Under the pieces are notes generated by a model. The model was not told the origin of the DNA. It made no database searches and saw nothing but the letters and a program-made list of their open reading frames with translations. A program made the translations under genes and the position numbers. A DNA stretch of 64,000 nt, taken from Iodidimonas nitroreducens (GTDB taxonomy: Bacteria; Pseudomonadota; Alphaproteobacteria; Sphingomonadales; Rhodothalassiaceae). Shown here piece by piece: positions 18,949 through 26,379 of the stretch. How positions within the stretch are numbered: position 1 is the first letter of the stretch; each line of letters opens with the position of its first letter. The stretch covers positions 124,001-188,000 of the forward strand of contig BAYV01000015.1 of NCBI GenBank assembly GCA_000710935.1. Reading direction: 5' to 3'.

Positions 18949-19032
18949 TCAGCAGCCGAACGGATTCGCAACCTCCCGGATGGGGGGTGTAAAAAAGAAC
19001 CCAAAATAAAAGCTGCAGATTTTTCTATTCAT
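18949..19032 (-). CDS. phenylalanine-rich leader peptide of the attenuator
   Basis: A 27-codon ORF that starts with ATG at 19032 and stops with TGA at 18949. Residues 8-14 read FYFGFFF, and a further Phe is codon 25, so six Phe codons and one Tyr codon fall in a tiny peptide. AGGG lies seven bases upstream. The function inferred is ribosome sensing of charged tRNA-Phe, as in the enterobacterial pheA leader. The peptide itself has no expected product function. Confidence 0.88.
   Translation of the reverse strand: MNRKICSFYFGFFFTPPIREVANPFGC
18970..18979 (-). promoter_or_regulatory. antiterminator arm inside the leader reading frame
   Basis: CCGGGAGGTT here is an exact copy of the 3' arm of the attenuator terminator (18905-18896), so it can pair instead with the terminator's 5' arm (18920-18911), 49 bases downstream. 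It covers leader codons 18-22, just after the Phe cluster. A ribosome stalled at codons 12-14 would leave it free, whereas a ribosome reaching the stop would mask it. Confidence 0.82.
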
Positions 19033-19038
19033 AGGGCA

Positions 19039-19067
19039 TCCCTATCCCCATATCCACGCAATGTCAA
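19039..19067 (-). promoter_or_regulatory. candidate promoter of the pheA-aro leader
   Basis: On the minus strand a perfect TTGACA (19067-19062) is followed after 17 bases by TAGGGA (19044-19039), a poor -10. Transcription would begin at or near the leader ATG, making the leader nearly leaderless. The -35 is strong, while the -10 assignment is uncertain. Confidence 0.4.
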
Positions 19068-19134
19068 TAAAACTTTTCGCCCTTTCACGCAACAACCGGT
19101 CATTTCCTTGATCGCAGGGTTTTTTTATGGCTGA

Positions 19135-19174
19135 TTGGTCATGAGATACAATGTCGTTAAATCCTCATGACCAA
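19135..19174. promoter_or_regulatory. perfect 11-bp inverted repeat, candidate operator
   Basis: TTGGTCATGAG (19135-19145) and CTCATGACCAA (19164-19174) are perfect inverted copies with centres 29 bases apart. They enclose TACAAT, a plausible -10, at 19147-19152. It lies 79 bases before the iminopeptidase start and 100 bases beyond the leader peptide start, so it could serve either divergent unit. No repressor is recognisable from the word. The rest of this 383-base gap holds the attenuator elements listed separately. Confidence 0.5.
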
Positions 19175-19252
19175 ATGGTGTTTTTGTATAGGACCGAAGC
19201 TGATATTAAGATGACGATGTGATTGAAATCAATTGAACCAGGCGCACATATT

Positions 19253-20233
19253 ATGGATATGCCCAGATCAGACCAGCGCAGCCTTTACCCCCCGATTGCC
19301 TGCTATGACACAGGATTTCTCGATACCGGAGATGGCCATCGGCTTTATTATGAAGAATCGGGCCATCCCAATGGCCTGCCGGTGGTTTTTTTGCATGGCG
19401 GACCGGGGGGCGGCACATCGCCGGTGCAGCGGCGTTTTTTTGATCCCAAACGCTATCGCATCATTTTATTCGATCAGCGCGGCTGCGGGAAATCTGAGCC
19501 TTTCGCCAGTCTTGAAGCCAATACAAGCCATCATCTGATCAAAGACATCGAGCATTTGCGCCAAAGCCTTGGCATTGATCGCTGGCTGGTTTTTGGCGGA
19601 TCATGGGGCAGCACGCTGGGGCTTCTTTATGCCCAAAAACATCCCGAGCATGTGATCGGGCTGGTTTTGCGCGGTATTTTTCTGATGCGTGAAAGCGAGA
19701 TCGATTGGTTTTATCGCTGCGGCACCAATGCCATTTTCCCCGAAGCCTGGCAGGCTTTCATCGCGGATATCCCGCCCGAGGAACGGGGCGACCTGATCGA
19801 AGCCTATTATCGGCGGCTGACATCGGATGACGAGCATATCCAATTAAAAGCCGCAAAAGCCTGGAGCCGCTGGGAAAGCAGCTGTGTGACCCTTGTACCC
19901 GAGGAACAGCAGATCAGAGCCGCCGACAATAGCCGCTTTGCCCTCGCCTTTGCCCGGATCGAATGCCATTTTTTCAAGCATTTGGGATTTTTGGATCAAA
20001 GCGAGGCTATTTTGGCCAATGTTCATCATCTGGCCGCTATTCCCACCATTCTGGTGCAGGGCCGCTATGATGCCATCTGCCCGCCGGTTTCCGCCTTTGA
20101 ATTAAAGCAAGCCATGCCCCATGCCGATTTAAGGCTGGTTCCAGTGGCTGGCCATTCCGCGTTTGAGCCGCAGATCGTGCATGAACTGGTGAATGCCACC
20201 GATCATTTCGCCCGGCTTAACAGGCGCGGCTAG
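19253..20233 (+). CDS. pip: proline iminopeptidase
   Basis: Alpha/beta-hydrolase of peptidase family S33 that removes N-terminal proline from peptides. Family blocks are HGGPGGG near residue 50, DQRGCGKS near 80, and the nucleophile elbow GGSWGS near residue 115. Asp (GRYDAICPP) and His (VAGHSAFEP) complete the triad. The length (326 residues) is normal. A TTG start at 19223 is possible; the ATG at 19253, with AGG ten bases upstream, is preferred. It is a single gene behind a perfect inverted repeat. Confidence 0.93.
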   Translation: MDMPRSDQRSLYPPIACYDTGFLDTGDGHRLYYEESGHPNGLPVVFLHGGPGGGTSPVQRRFFDPKRYRIILFDQRGCGKSEPFASLEANTSHHLIKDIEHLRQSLGIDRWLVFGGSWGSTLGLLYAQKHPEHVIGLVLRGIFLMRESEIDWFYRCGTNAIFPEAWQAFIADIPPEERGDLIEAYYRRLTSDDEHIQLKAAKAWSRWESSCVTLVPEEQQIRAADNSRFALAFARIECHFFKHLGFLDQSEAILANVHHLAAIPTILVQGRYDAICPPVSAFELKQAMPHADLRLVPVAGHSAFEPQIVHELVNATDHFARLNRRG

Positions 20234-20305
20234 GCCCAATTCCCGCAGGACGACACAGCCGATGAGGCTGGATGATTTTTCCATTGCAAGCCCTGTTGTT
20301 TTTTA

Positions 20306-20333
20306 TTGATATTGATTATCACTAGCATATAAT
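20306..20333 (+). promoter_or_regulatory. promoter overlapped by a Fur box
   Basis: TGATATTGATTATCA (20307-20321) differs from the 7-1-7 Fur core TGATAAT-N-ATTATCA at one position. It covers the -35 of a good promoter: TTGATA (20306-20311), 16 bases, TATAAT (20328-20333). Binding would block RNA polymerase when iron is sufficient. The expected start is near 20340, 25 bases before a small ORF. The rest of the 351-base gap after the iminopeptidase (20234-20300) shows nothing recognisable. Confidence 0.72.
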
Positions 20334-20365
20334 ATGGCGATCCTGCTTCGAAAGAGATTTCAACC

Positions 20366-20539
20366 ATGCAAATTCTTGGCCTCAGCCCTGCTCAACTTGC
20401 GGCCCTCATCAGTTTGGAACAGCATAATCAGGGTTTTGACACTTTAAGACAAAGGCCTGATCTGAAACTGATCACAGGCAACCGAAATCGTCCGCAAAAG
20501 CGTCCGAAGAAGCGAGCAGAGATTGCACTCATTCTCTGA
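20366..20539 (+). CDS. small 57-residue ORF under the Fur-box promoter
   Basis: ATG at 20366 to TGA at 20537-20539. The N-terminal half is amphipathic (SPAQLAALISLEQHNQGF). The C-terminal part is strongly basic, with RNRPQKRPKKR before a short hydrophobic end. GAAAGAGA upstream is a weak ribosome-binding site. It is the first ORF of the transcript that probably continues into the copper chaperone gene 45 bases on. I do not recognise a family. It may be a real iron-starvation peptide or an untranslated leader. Confidence 0.4.
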   Translation: MQILGLSPAQLAALISLEQHNQGFDTLRQRPDLKLITGNRNRPQKRPKKRAEIALIL

Positions 20540-20584
20540 ATGCGTCAGTCTGATGATCTGTTTATCCTGAGATAAGGAACGATC

Positions 20585-21052
20585 ATGCTGCGCCTTCCCC
20601 GCTTTATCCTGCTGCTTGCTTTTGGCAGCCTGTCCCTTGCCGCCTGCTCCCAAGACGAAGCCCCGTCGCAATCTCCGGCGAAAATCGAGATCAGTGAGGC
20701 CTGGGCCCGGGAAACTCCACAAGGCGCGCCCAATGCCGCCCTTTATCTGACCATAGCCAATGAAGGCGACATTGATGATCGCCTGCTGAGCGTGGCCACG
20801 GATCTTGCCGCCCATGCCGGGATTCACAGCACCAGCGAAGAGGATGGCATGATGCGGATGCGATCGGTTGAAGCGCTTCGCATCCCCGCCCGTGAAACAA
20901 TCAGCCTTGCCCCGGGGGCTCTGCATATCATGCTGATGGGGCTGGAAAAGCCATTGGTGAAAGGTGATGAAATCAGCATCAATCTGATTTTCGAAGAAAG
21001 CGGCGAGCAGATGATCCGCATTCCGGTTCTGGGCATGGGCGAACGGCCCTGA
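20585..21052 (+). CDS. PCu(A)C-type periplasmic copper chaperone, lipoprotein
   Basis: A 155-residue protein with a lipoprotein signal (hydrophobic residues 6-20, lipobox LAAC). The mature part is a DUF461/PCu(A)C cupredoxin-like domain. The copper-ligand pattern His-(10)-Met-(21)-His-X-Met is visible from IHSTSEEDGMM to ALHIMLMGL. Such proteins deliver Cu(I) to cytochrome oxidase. AAGGA lies seven bases before the start. It follows the Fur-box promoter and a 57-residue ORF, suggesting iron-linked expression, which is unusual for a copper chaperone. No oxidase or Sco gene is adjacent. Confidence 0.88.
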   Translation: MLRLPRFILLLAFGSLSLAACSQDEAPSQSPAKIEISEAWARETPQGAPNAALYLTIANEGDIDDRLLSVATDLAAHAGIHSTSEEDGMMRMRSVEALRIPARETISLAPGALHIMLMGLEKPLVKGDEISINLIFEESGEQMIRIPVLGMGERP

Positions 21053-21174
21053 TATCGGCTTTTATCCGGCCATGATAATGCCATATGGGTCCGTTTTTAT
21101 GGATGTGCTTTTTTAGAGATCTTTTAAACGCGCAATAACGTTGATGCGTTCATATGATTTTATCGGAGTTCCTT

Positions 21175-21999
21175 ATGGCTTTTCGTTTTATCGGCGCCCG
21201 CTCAATCCAGCAATTTAGCCATTTTGCCCTGATTGCGTTTTTTTTAATCCTTGGCTTTACGCCCTCGGCTCGCGCCCAATGGTTTATTCCCGGCGATCCT
21301 GAAGACTGGAATGCGCAATTGGGCATGGGCGCGGCTTTAAGGCCGGATTTTCCGGGCGCATCCAATCATATCATCACCCCGGTGCCATTTATCGATCTGA
21401 CCTATAAAAAGCGTTTTTTCCTGAATTCAGGGCGGGGTTTGGGCACATTTCTTTATGGCGATAAAAATGGCCGTCTGAAATATATGCTGGGTATCAGTGC
21501 GGGCCCCAGCCTTGATAATCGCAGCCGCAATGATATCGCAGGCATGCCCCGCGTGGGGCTGACGGCGGAAGGCCGGGTTTTTGGCGAGGTCTTTTTCGAT
21601 AACTGGTCGGTGGAGCTGACCCTTTCCAAAGATATGCTGGGCGAAGGCCATGAAGGGCTGACAGGCGATCTGGGCCTTAATTATACCCAAAGGCTGGAAG
21701 GCAAAAAGGGCCTGTTTCGGATCGGGCCGCAAATTCGCTTTGGCTCGGGTGATTATATGGATAGCTTCTTCAGTGTCACCGCCGATCAAAGCATTGCATC
21801 GGGGCTTAGACCCTTTGATGCCGATGCTGGCCTGCAATCCATTGGCGGGCGCGCCTTTTTAAGCTATCCGCTCTTTGGCAATTGGAATGCGGTGGGCGCA
21901 ATCAGATATTTCCGTCTGGTCTCTGATAGCGCCGACAGCCCGGTTTCCCTCGATAAAGATCAGTTCGGGCTGTTTGCCGCCATTGCCTATCGCTTTTAA
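21175..21999 (+). CDS. MipA/OmpV family outer-membrane protein
   Basis: A 274-residue protein with a signal peptide (hydrophobic core about residues 14-30, cleavage after SARA) and a beta-rich mature body ending in the aromatic residue of AIAYRF, the usual outer-membrane signature. The pattern (NAQLGMGAALRPDFPGA, repeated Gly/aromatic strands) fits MipA/OmpV scaffold or porin-like proteins. Starts at 21154 are possible, but GGAG lies five bases before the ATG at 21175. It converges on the amidohydrolase with six bases between stops. The ligand is unknown. Confidence 0.85.
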   Translation: MAFRFIGARSIQQFSHFALIAFFLILGFTPSARAQWFIPGDPEDWNAQLGMGAALRPDFPGASNHIITPVPFIDLTYKKRFFLNSGRGLGTFLYGDKNGRLKYMLGISAGPSLDNRSRNDIAGMPRVGLTAEGRVFGEVFFDNWSVELTLSKDMLGEGHEGLTGDLGLNYTQRLEGKKGLFRIGPQIRFGSGDYMDSFFSVTADQSIASGLRPFDADAGLQSIGGRAFLSYPLFGNWNAVGAIRYFRLVSDSADSPVSLDKDQFGLFAAIAYRF

Positions 22000-22005
22000 A
22001 AAGCT

Positions 22006-23751
22006 TCAAAGCCCCCCATCAGCCCCCGCAAAGCCCGCATCGCGCCAGATGATTTGGCCATCCACGATGGTCATCACCGCTTTTGTTTTGGGGATATCGG
22101 CGAGATCGATGCTCATAATATCGCGTGAAAAAACACTGAAATCCGCGCGCTTGCCCTTGGTGATGCTGCCCAGCTCATCTTCCTGGAAGGCGGCAAAAGC
22201 AGGCCACAGAGTCAACATTTTCAAAGCGGTTTGCCGATCAACCGCCTGTTCGGGGTGCCAACCCTCGGCCGAATAGCCCGAAATATCCATGCGGGCCACG
22301 GCGGCATAAAATTCGATCATCGGATCGCCGCGTTCCACCGGGGCATCCGATCCGGCAGCAATGATCGTGCCATCGGCAAGCAGATCGCGCCAGGCATAGG
22401 CCCCGGCCAAACGCGCCATGCCCAAACGATCGGGGGCAAAATGCAGATCGCCAATGGCGTGGCTGGGCTGCATCGAGGCAATGATCCCCATTTCAGAAAA
22501 ACGCCCGAGATCCGCAGGGCTGATGACTTGCGCATGTTCGATCCGCCAGCGCGGTTTGGCCACACCGCGATTGTTGGGCGGCACGGCGGCAAAAGCCTGT
22601 TCATACCAATCCAGCACCAGCCGATTTGCCCTGTCGCCAATGGCATGGGTATTCACCTGAATGCCCGCCACCAGCGCCTGCTTCAAAAAAGCCAGCGTTT
22701 CCGCCTCTTTCATCATTAAAAGGCCAGTGCCATCGGCATCCGCATAGGGTTCGAGCAAAGCCGCCCCGCGCGATCCCAACGCTCCATCCATATAAAGCTT
22801 CACCGCCCGGGTACGGATCAGGCCATTCGCCGATTGCTGCGGGCCTTGGGCCATCAGGGCCTCGGCCCCGGATCGTTCGATGGAATTATAAACCCTGATC
22901 CCGATCGCCCCCTCATCGGACAAGCGCTGAAGAACCGGCACATGATCGGGCACCACCGACATATTATGCATCCCGGTCCAGCCATAAGAGCGATAAACCG
23001 CATCGGCCGCCAGAAAAACCTGCGCCAGATCGCGGTCGCCATCGGCGCTCTCCTCATCCACCACCAGCCCCATGGCGGTATCGATCAGCATGCCGTTGGG
23101 CACGCCCGCCTCGTTTTTCAAGATATCGCCCCCGAAAGGCGGCTTTGTTTCAGCATCGATCCCGGCCCCCTCAAGGGCCATGGAATTAGCCACCGCTGCA
23201 TGGCCATCGGCCCGCACCAGAACAATCGGGCGATCCGTGCTCACCGCATCAAGATCCCCGCGATTGGGAAAGCGCCCTTCCGGCCAGTGGGTTTCAATCC
23301 AGCCCCGCCCGATAACAAGGCTGCGATCATCAGCGGGCAGGCTTTTGAGATGCGCCTTGAGCCGCTTTTGCAGATCGCTGATCGAGCTTGTCCCCTCAAG
23401 ATTGAGGGTTAATTCCCTCAAGCCAATGCCATGCATATGGGCATGGGCATCCACAAAGCCGGGAAACAGGGCCGCCCCCGCCAGATCAATGATCTTGGTT
23501 TCATCCGTGGCCAAAGCTTTGGCATCGGCCAAAGAACCGGCATGGATGATCACCCCCTGATCCACCAGAACCGCTTCCACCATGGGCAGGGCATCATCGG
23601 CGGTGTGGATCGGCCCGCCATGAAGCAAAAGGCTGGATGCCCGGGCCACCGTCATGCCCATCGATGCAAAAACCAAGGCCGTGATCAGGGCCATGAACAG
23701 GCCGATTGCAGCAGTTCGCATCTTTTGTTTCGGGCTTGGCACGTGCTGCAT
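22006..23751 (-). CDS. exported amidohydrolase, YtcJ-like
   Basis: Metal-dependent amidohydrolase of the amidohydrolase_3 group, about 581 residues. An N-terminal signal peptide (residues about 12-38, ending VARA) sends it to the periplasm. The metal-binding HAHMHG motif is near residue 120, later histidines are in NTHAIGD and EHAQV, and the catalytic Asp is in AAGSDAPVE. The substrate is unknown; relatives hydrolyse N-substituted formamides or exo-amides. A longer frame continues upstream to 23880, but GGAG six bases before 23751 and the signal peptide decide this start. Confidence 0.88.
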   Translation of the reverse strand: MQHVPSPKQKMRTAAIGLFMALITALVFASMGMTVARASSLLLHGGPIHTADDALPMVEAVLVDQGVIIHAGSLADAKALATDETKIIDLAGAALFPGFVDAHAHMHGIGLRELTLNLEGTSSISDLQKRLKAHLKSLPADDRSLVIGRGWIETHWPEGRFPNRGDLDAVSTDRPIVLVRADGHAAVANSMALEGAGIDAETKPPFGGDILKNEAGVPNGMLIDTAMGLVVDEESADGDRDLAQVFLAADAVYRSYGWTGMHNMSVVPDHVPVLQRLSDEGAIGIRVYNSIERSGAEALMAQGPQQSANGLIRTRAVKLYMDGALGSRGAALLEPYADADGTGLLMMKEAETLAFLKQALVAGIQVNTHAIGDRANRLVLDWYEQAFAAVPPNNRGVAKPRWRIEHAQVISPADLGRFSEMGIIASMQPSHAIGDLHFAPDRLGMARLAGAYAWRDLLADGTIIAAGSDAPVERGDPMIEFYAAVARMDISGYSAEGWHPEQAVDRQTALKMLTLWPAFAAFQEDELGSITKGKRADFSVFSRDIMSIDLADIPKTKAVMTIVDGQIIWRDAGFAGADGGL

Positions 23752-23854
23752 TCTCTGCTCCGCTTCTTTCCTGTCAGGGGGCATCATGGCCCCTAATTCC
23801 CAGATACCCATGGTGCCAAGTTTTCCAATGATAGCAAGAATTTTACGGGATGGC

Positions 23855-24139
23855 TCAATGTTTCCGGTCGCGATCCTCACTGCTATCAGGCCCGCTATCG
23901 GGGTGAAACGCCGAGCGGCGCTTGCGCAATCCCCCGATGATCCTGAGCAACGCCACCACCAAAAAAGCCATCACAATGATCAGCAATAAAAAAAGCAGCA
24001 TCCCATAAATGATGGTTTCCGCCTGTGTCACATCGCTGGCCCCATAGCGCAGATAAAGCCGCCATGCCGCATAAGAGATTCCCAAAGCAGCGGCTGTGAT
24101 GCCGAAGCGCAGCATAGATCCGGACGGTTTTTTCCCCAT
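23855..24139 (-). CDS. small two-helix membrane protein downstream of pspF
   Basis: A 94-residue protein with two hydrophobic segments (about residues 10-28 and 42-66) and a charged, His/Asp-rich tail after GLRKRRS. AAAGG precedes the ATG. It begins 16 bases after the pspF stop on the same strand, so it is probably co-transcribed with pspF. I do not recognise the family; PspD or PspG of enterobacteria do not obviously match. The position suggests an envelope-stress role, but this is only inference from context. Confidence 0.55.
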   Translation of the reverse strand: MGKKPSGSMLRFGITAAALGISYAAWRLYLRYGASDVTQAETIIYGMLLFLLLIIVMAFLVVALLRIIGGLRKRRSAFHPDSGPDSSEDRDRKH

Positions 24140-24155
24140 AAAGGCCTTTCACGAT

Positions 24156-25196
24156 TTAGAGCAGGCCGTGCTTTTTGGCAGCATGGCGCAATTGATCATA
24201 GCTCAGCCCCAGCTTTTGCGCCGTTTCACGCTGATTGAATTTGCACAGACGCAAGGCATCATGCAGCAATATCCGTTCATGATCGGCCACAGCCTGCCGA
24301 TAATCATAGGGTAAATCCAGCGGTTTTTGAACCGCTTGCCCTTCGTCCTTTTCCTCAGATTGAAGGGGAGCGGGCGCGGAGGGCTTCAACACATCTTCAG
24401 GCAGCATGGCCACCGGACGATAGGGCGAGGCGAAAGGATCAAATTGCAGGCGATCTATCGGCTGGTCCGGGGTGCTCCAGCGATAGACCGCGCGTTCCAC
24501 CAGATTTTTCAGCTCCCGCACATTGCCCGGCCATGGATAGGCCAACAAACGATCCCGGGCCGATTGTGTAAAGCCGGGAAAAGCCGACCAGCCCAGTTCA
24601 TGGGCCATGGCGCGGCCAAAATGCTCGGATAGATCAAGGATATCATCAGGGCGCGCGCGCAAGGGCGGCACGGTCAGCACATCAAAAGCCAGCCGATCGA
24701 GCAAATCGGCGCGAAACCGTCCCTCATCGGCCAAAGCAGGCAGATCGACATTGGTCGCCCCGATGATGCGCACATCCACCGACAGCGTATCCGTGCCGCC
24801 CAGACGTTCAAATTCACCATATTCGATGATCCGCAACAGCTTTTCCTGCGCCGCCATGGATAAAGTTGCGATCTCATCAAGAAAAAGGCTGCCGCCATCC
24901 GCCTGCTCGAATCGCCCGGCACGCCGCCGCACAGCGCCGGTAAAGGCCCCGGGTTCCACCCCGAATAATTCGCTATCCACCAGCGTTTCGGGCAAGGCCG
25001 CGCAATTCAGCTTGATAAAAGCCTGATCCCAGCGCCGGGACAGATAATGCAGCCGCGCCGCGATCAGTTCCTTGCCGGTGCCCCGCTCGCCGATCACCAG
25101 AACCGGACGATTGAGCGCTGCCGCTACACTCACCTTATCCATGAGGTCGAGAAAAGCCGGATCACTGCCCAGAATATGAATATCAGTTTTTGGCAT
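24156..25196 (-). CDS. pspF: PspF, sigma-54 activator of the phage-shock response
   Basis: Enhancer-binding AAA+ activator without an N-terminal receiver domain, 346 residues. Walker A GERGTGKE is at residues 36-43, the sigma-54 contact loop GAFTGA at 83-88, Walker B FLDE at 105-108, and a Fis-type helix-turn-helix covers about 315-345 (RETAQKLGLSYDQLRHAAKKHG). The lack of a regulatory domain and the divergent placement from pspABC are diagnostic. In the known system PspA binds PspF and holds it inactive until the membrane is stressed. Its own start region faces the sigma-54 promoter. Confidence 0.95.
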   Translation of the reverse strand: MPKTDIHILGSDPAFLDLMDKVSVAAALNRPVLVIGERGTGKELIAARLHYLSRRWDQAFIKLNCAALPETLVDSELFGVEPGAFTGAVRRRAGRFEQADGGSLFLDEIATLSMAAQEKLLRIIEYGEFERLGGTDTLSVDVRIIGATNVDLPALADEGRFRADLLDRLAFDVLTVPPLRARPDDILDLSEHFGRAMAHELGWSAFPGFTQSARDRLLAYPWPGNVRELKNLVERAVYRWSTPDQPIDRLQFDPFASPYRPVAMLPEDVLKPSAPAPLQSEEKDEGQAVQKPLDLPYDYRQAVADHERILLHDALRLCKFNQRETAQKLGLSYDQLRHAAKKHGLL

Positions 25197-25218
25197 GTTT
25201 GTCGGGGTTCATAATTTT

Positions 25219-25294
25219 TACCAATATTCAGTATTTTTTCCATTAATTTAGGATATATCACAAGACCCAGCGAGACCAGAAAAATACCAATATT
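25219..25294. promoter_or_regulatory. candidate PspF upstream activating sites
   Basis: TACCAATATT occurs at 25219-25228 and again at 25285-25294, in an AT-rich stretch between pspF and the sigma-54 promoter. The two copies start 66 bases apart and lie roughly 70 and 140 bases upstream of the expected start. Position and repetition fit enhancer sites; the sequence has not been matched to a known PspF site. Confidence 0.4.
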
Positions 25295-25340
25295 TTGAAT
25301 TACCTTATTATATCAATAATTTAACACTTTTTTCCAAAAC

Positions 25341-25355
25341 TGGCACAGGCTTTGC
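25341..25355 (+). promoter_or_regulatory. sigma-54 promoter of the psp operon
   Basis: TGGCAC-N5-TTGC is a perfect match to the -24/-12 consensus, with correct spacing, reading towards pspA. It is 329 bases before the pspA start and 70 bases before a small ORF. With divergent pspF this is strong evidence for sigma-54, PspF-driven control. The remainder of the 487-base gap holds the small ORF and a 16-bp duplication listed below. Confidence 0.93.
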
Positions 25356-25424
25356 TTAATACGTGATATCGACACAGCAAATCGGTCGATACCGATAGAG
25401 CATAAAACAAGGATAAACCGATCA

Positions 25425-25589
25425 ATGAATATCCTGACACATGTGGGGGCCGCCCTTTCCAGCACCGATAGCCTGCAATCCGAAACCGATGGCATGGCCC
25501 GGTTTCTGACAAGCACCAACCGCCACCGCGCCGACCAGACATGGGCGCCCCGGCAACGCCGCCGCGATCGCAATCGCCGCAGCCGCTAA
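25425..25589 (+). CDS. small 54-residue Arg-rich ORF ahead of pspA
   Basis: ATG at 25425, TAA at 25587-25589. AAGGA lies about 12 bases upstream. The first 30 residues are polar and neutral, and the last 13 are mostly Arg (PRQRRRDRNRRSR). It is the first ORF after the sigma-54 promoter, with pspA starting 95 bases later. I recognise no family. It could be a new psp-linked peptide, a translated leader, or a chance frame; the ORF context is better than random because of its position and ribosome-binding site. Confidence 0.45.
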   Translation: MNILTHVGAALSSTDSLQSETDGMARFLTSTNRHRADQTWAPRQRRRDRNRRSR

Positions 25590-25607
25590 AAGCCGCAGCC
25601 GCTAAAA
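25576..25607. repeat. 16-bp tandem duplication across a stop codon
   Basis: GCCGCAGCCGCTAAAA occurs twice without a gap (25576-25591 and 25592-25607). The first copy contains the end and stop codon of the small Arg-rich ORF, so the ORF ends identically with or without the duplication. Confidence 0.85.
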
Positions 25608-25683
25608 CCAGAGGCGATGTGAAAAGCGCCCGATAAACCAGCCCGAGTGACGACAGCGAGACAATAAAAAAGGATAATGAACC

Positions 25684-26367
25684 ATGGGTATTTTTTCCCG
25701 TTTGACCGACATCATCAATTCCAATCTCAATGCCCTTCTCGATCATGCAGAAGAACCGGAAAAAATGATCCGGCTGATGATTCAGGAAATGGAAGACACC
25801 CTTGTGGAGGTGCGTTCGGCCGCAGCCAAAACCATCGCCGATCAAAAAGACAATCAACGCCGGTTGAACCGTTTGATCGAAGCTCAGGCCGAATGGCAGC
25901 GCAAGGCCGAACTGGCGCTTTCAAAGGATCGGGATGATCTGGCGCGCGGTGCTTTGCAGGAAAAAGCCAAGCTGGGCGAAATTGCCACCCATCTGCAGGA
26001 AGAGCTTGATCATTTAAGCGAAGCTTTGGGGCGTCATGAAGAAGACGCGCTGAAGCTGGAAACAAAATTGCGCGAAGCCAAGGCCAAGAAATCGACCATT
26101 GAGGCCCGCTATAAAACCGCCCAGAATAATCTGCGGATCAAGCGGACGCTTTATGATAATCGGGTGGAAACTGCCTTTGAACGCTTCGACAAGGTGGATG
26201 CCCGCCTCGACCGCATTGAAGGCGAAGCGCAGGCCCTTGATCTGGGGCGATCAAAAAGCAACAGCCTGGAAGATGAATTTGCCAATCTGGAAACCGAGGA
26301 TGCCATCGAAGCCGAGCTTGATGCCCTGAAGAAAAAAATCACCCCCAGCAAAAAATCAGCCCAATGA
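25684..26367 (+). CDS. pspA: phage-shock protein A
   Basis: Peripheral inner-membrane protein of the PspA/IM30 family that restrains PspF and stabilises damaged membranes. The 227-residue chain begins with the typical amphipathic MGIFSRLTDIINSNLNALLD helix and continues as a long coiled coil with the motif EKMIRLMIQEMEDTLVEVR. AAGGATAATGAACC precedes the start. It is the first large gene behind the sigma-54 promoter, with pspB 12 bases downstream. Confidence 0.96.
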   Translation: MGIFSRLTDIINSNLNALLDHAEEPEKMIRLMIQEMEDTLVEVRSAAAKTIADQKDNQRRLNRLIEAQAEWQRKAELALSKDRDDLARGALQEKAKLGEIATHLQEELDHLSEALGRHEEDALKLETKLREAKAKKSTIEARYKTAQNNLRIKRTLYDNRVETAFERFDKVDARLDRIEGEAQALDLGRSKSNSLEDEFANLETEDAIEAELDALKKKITPSKKSAQ

Positions 26368-26379
26368 TCGGAGCCTCCC

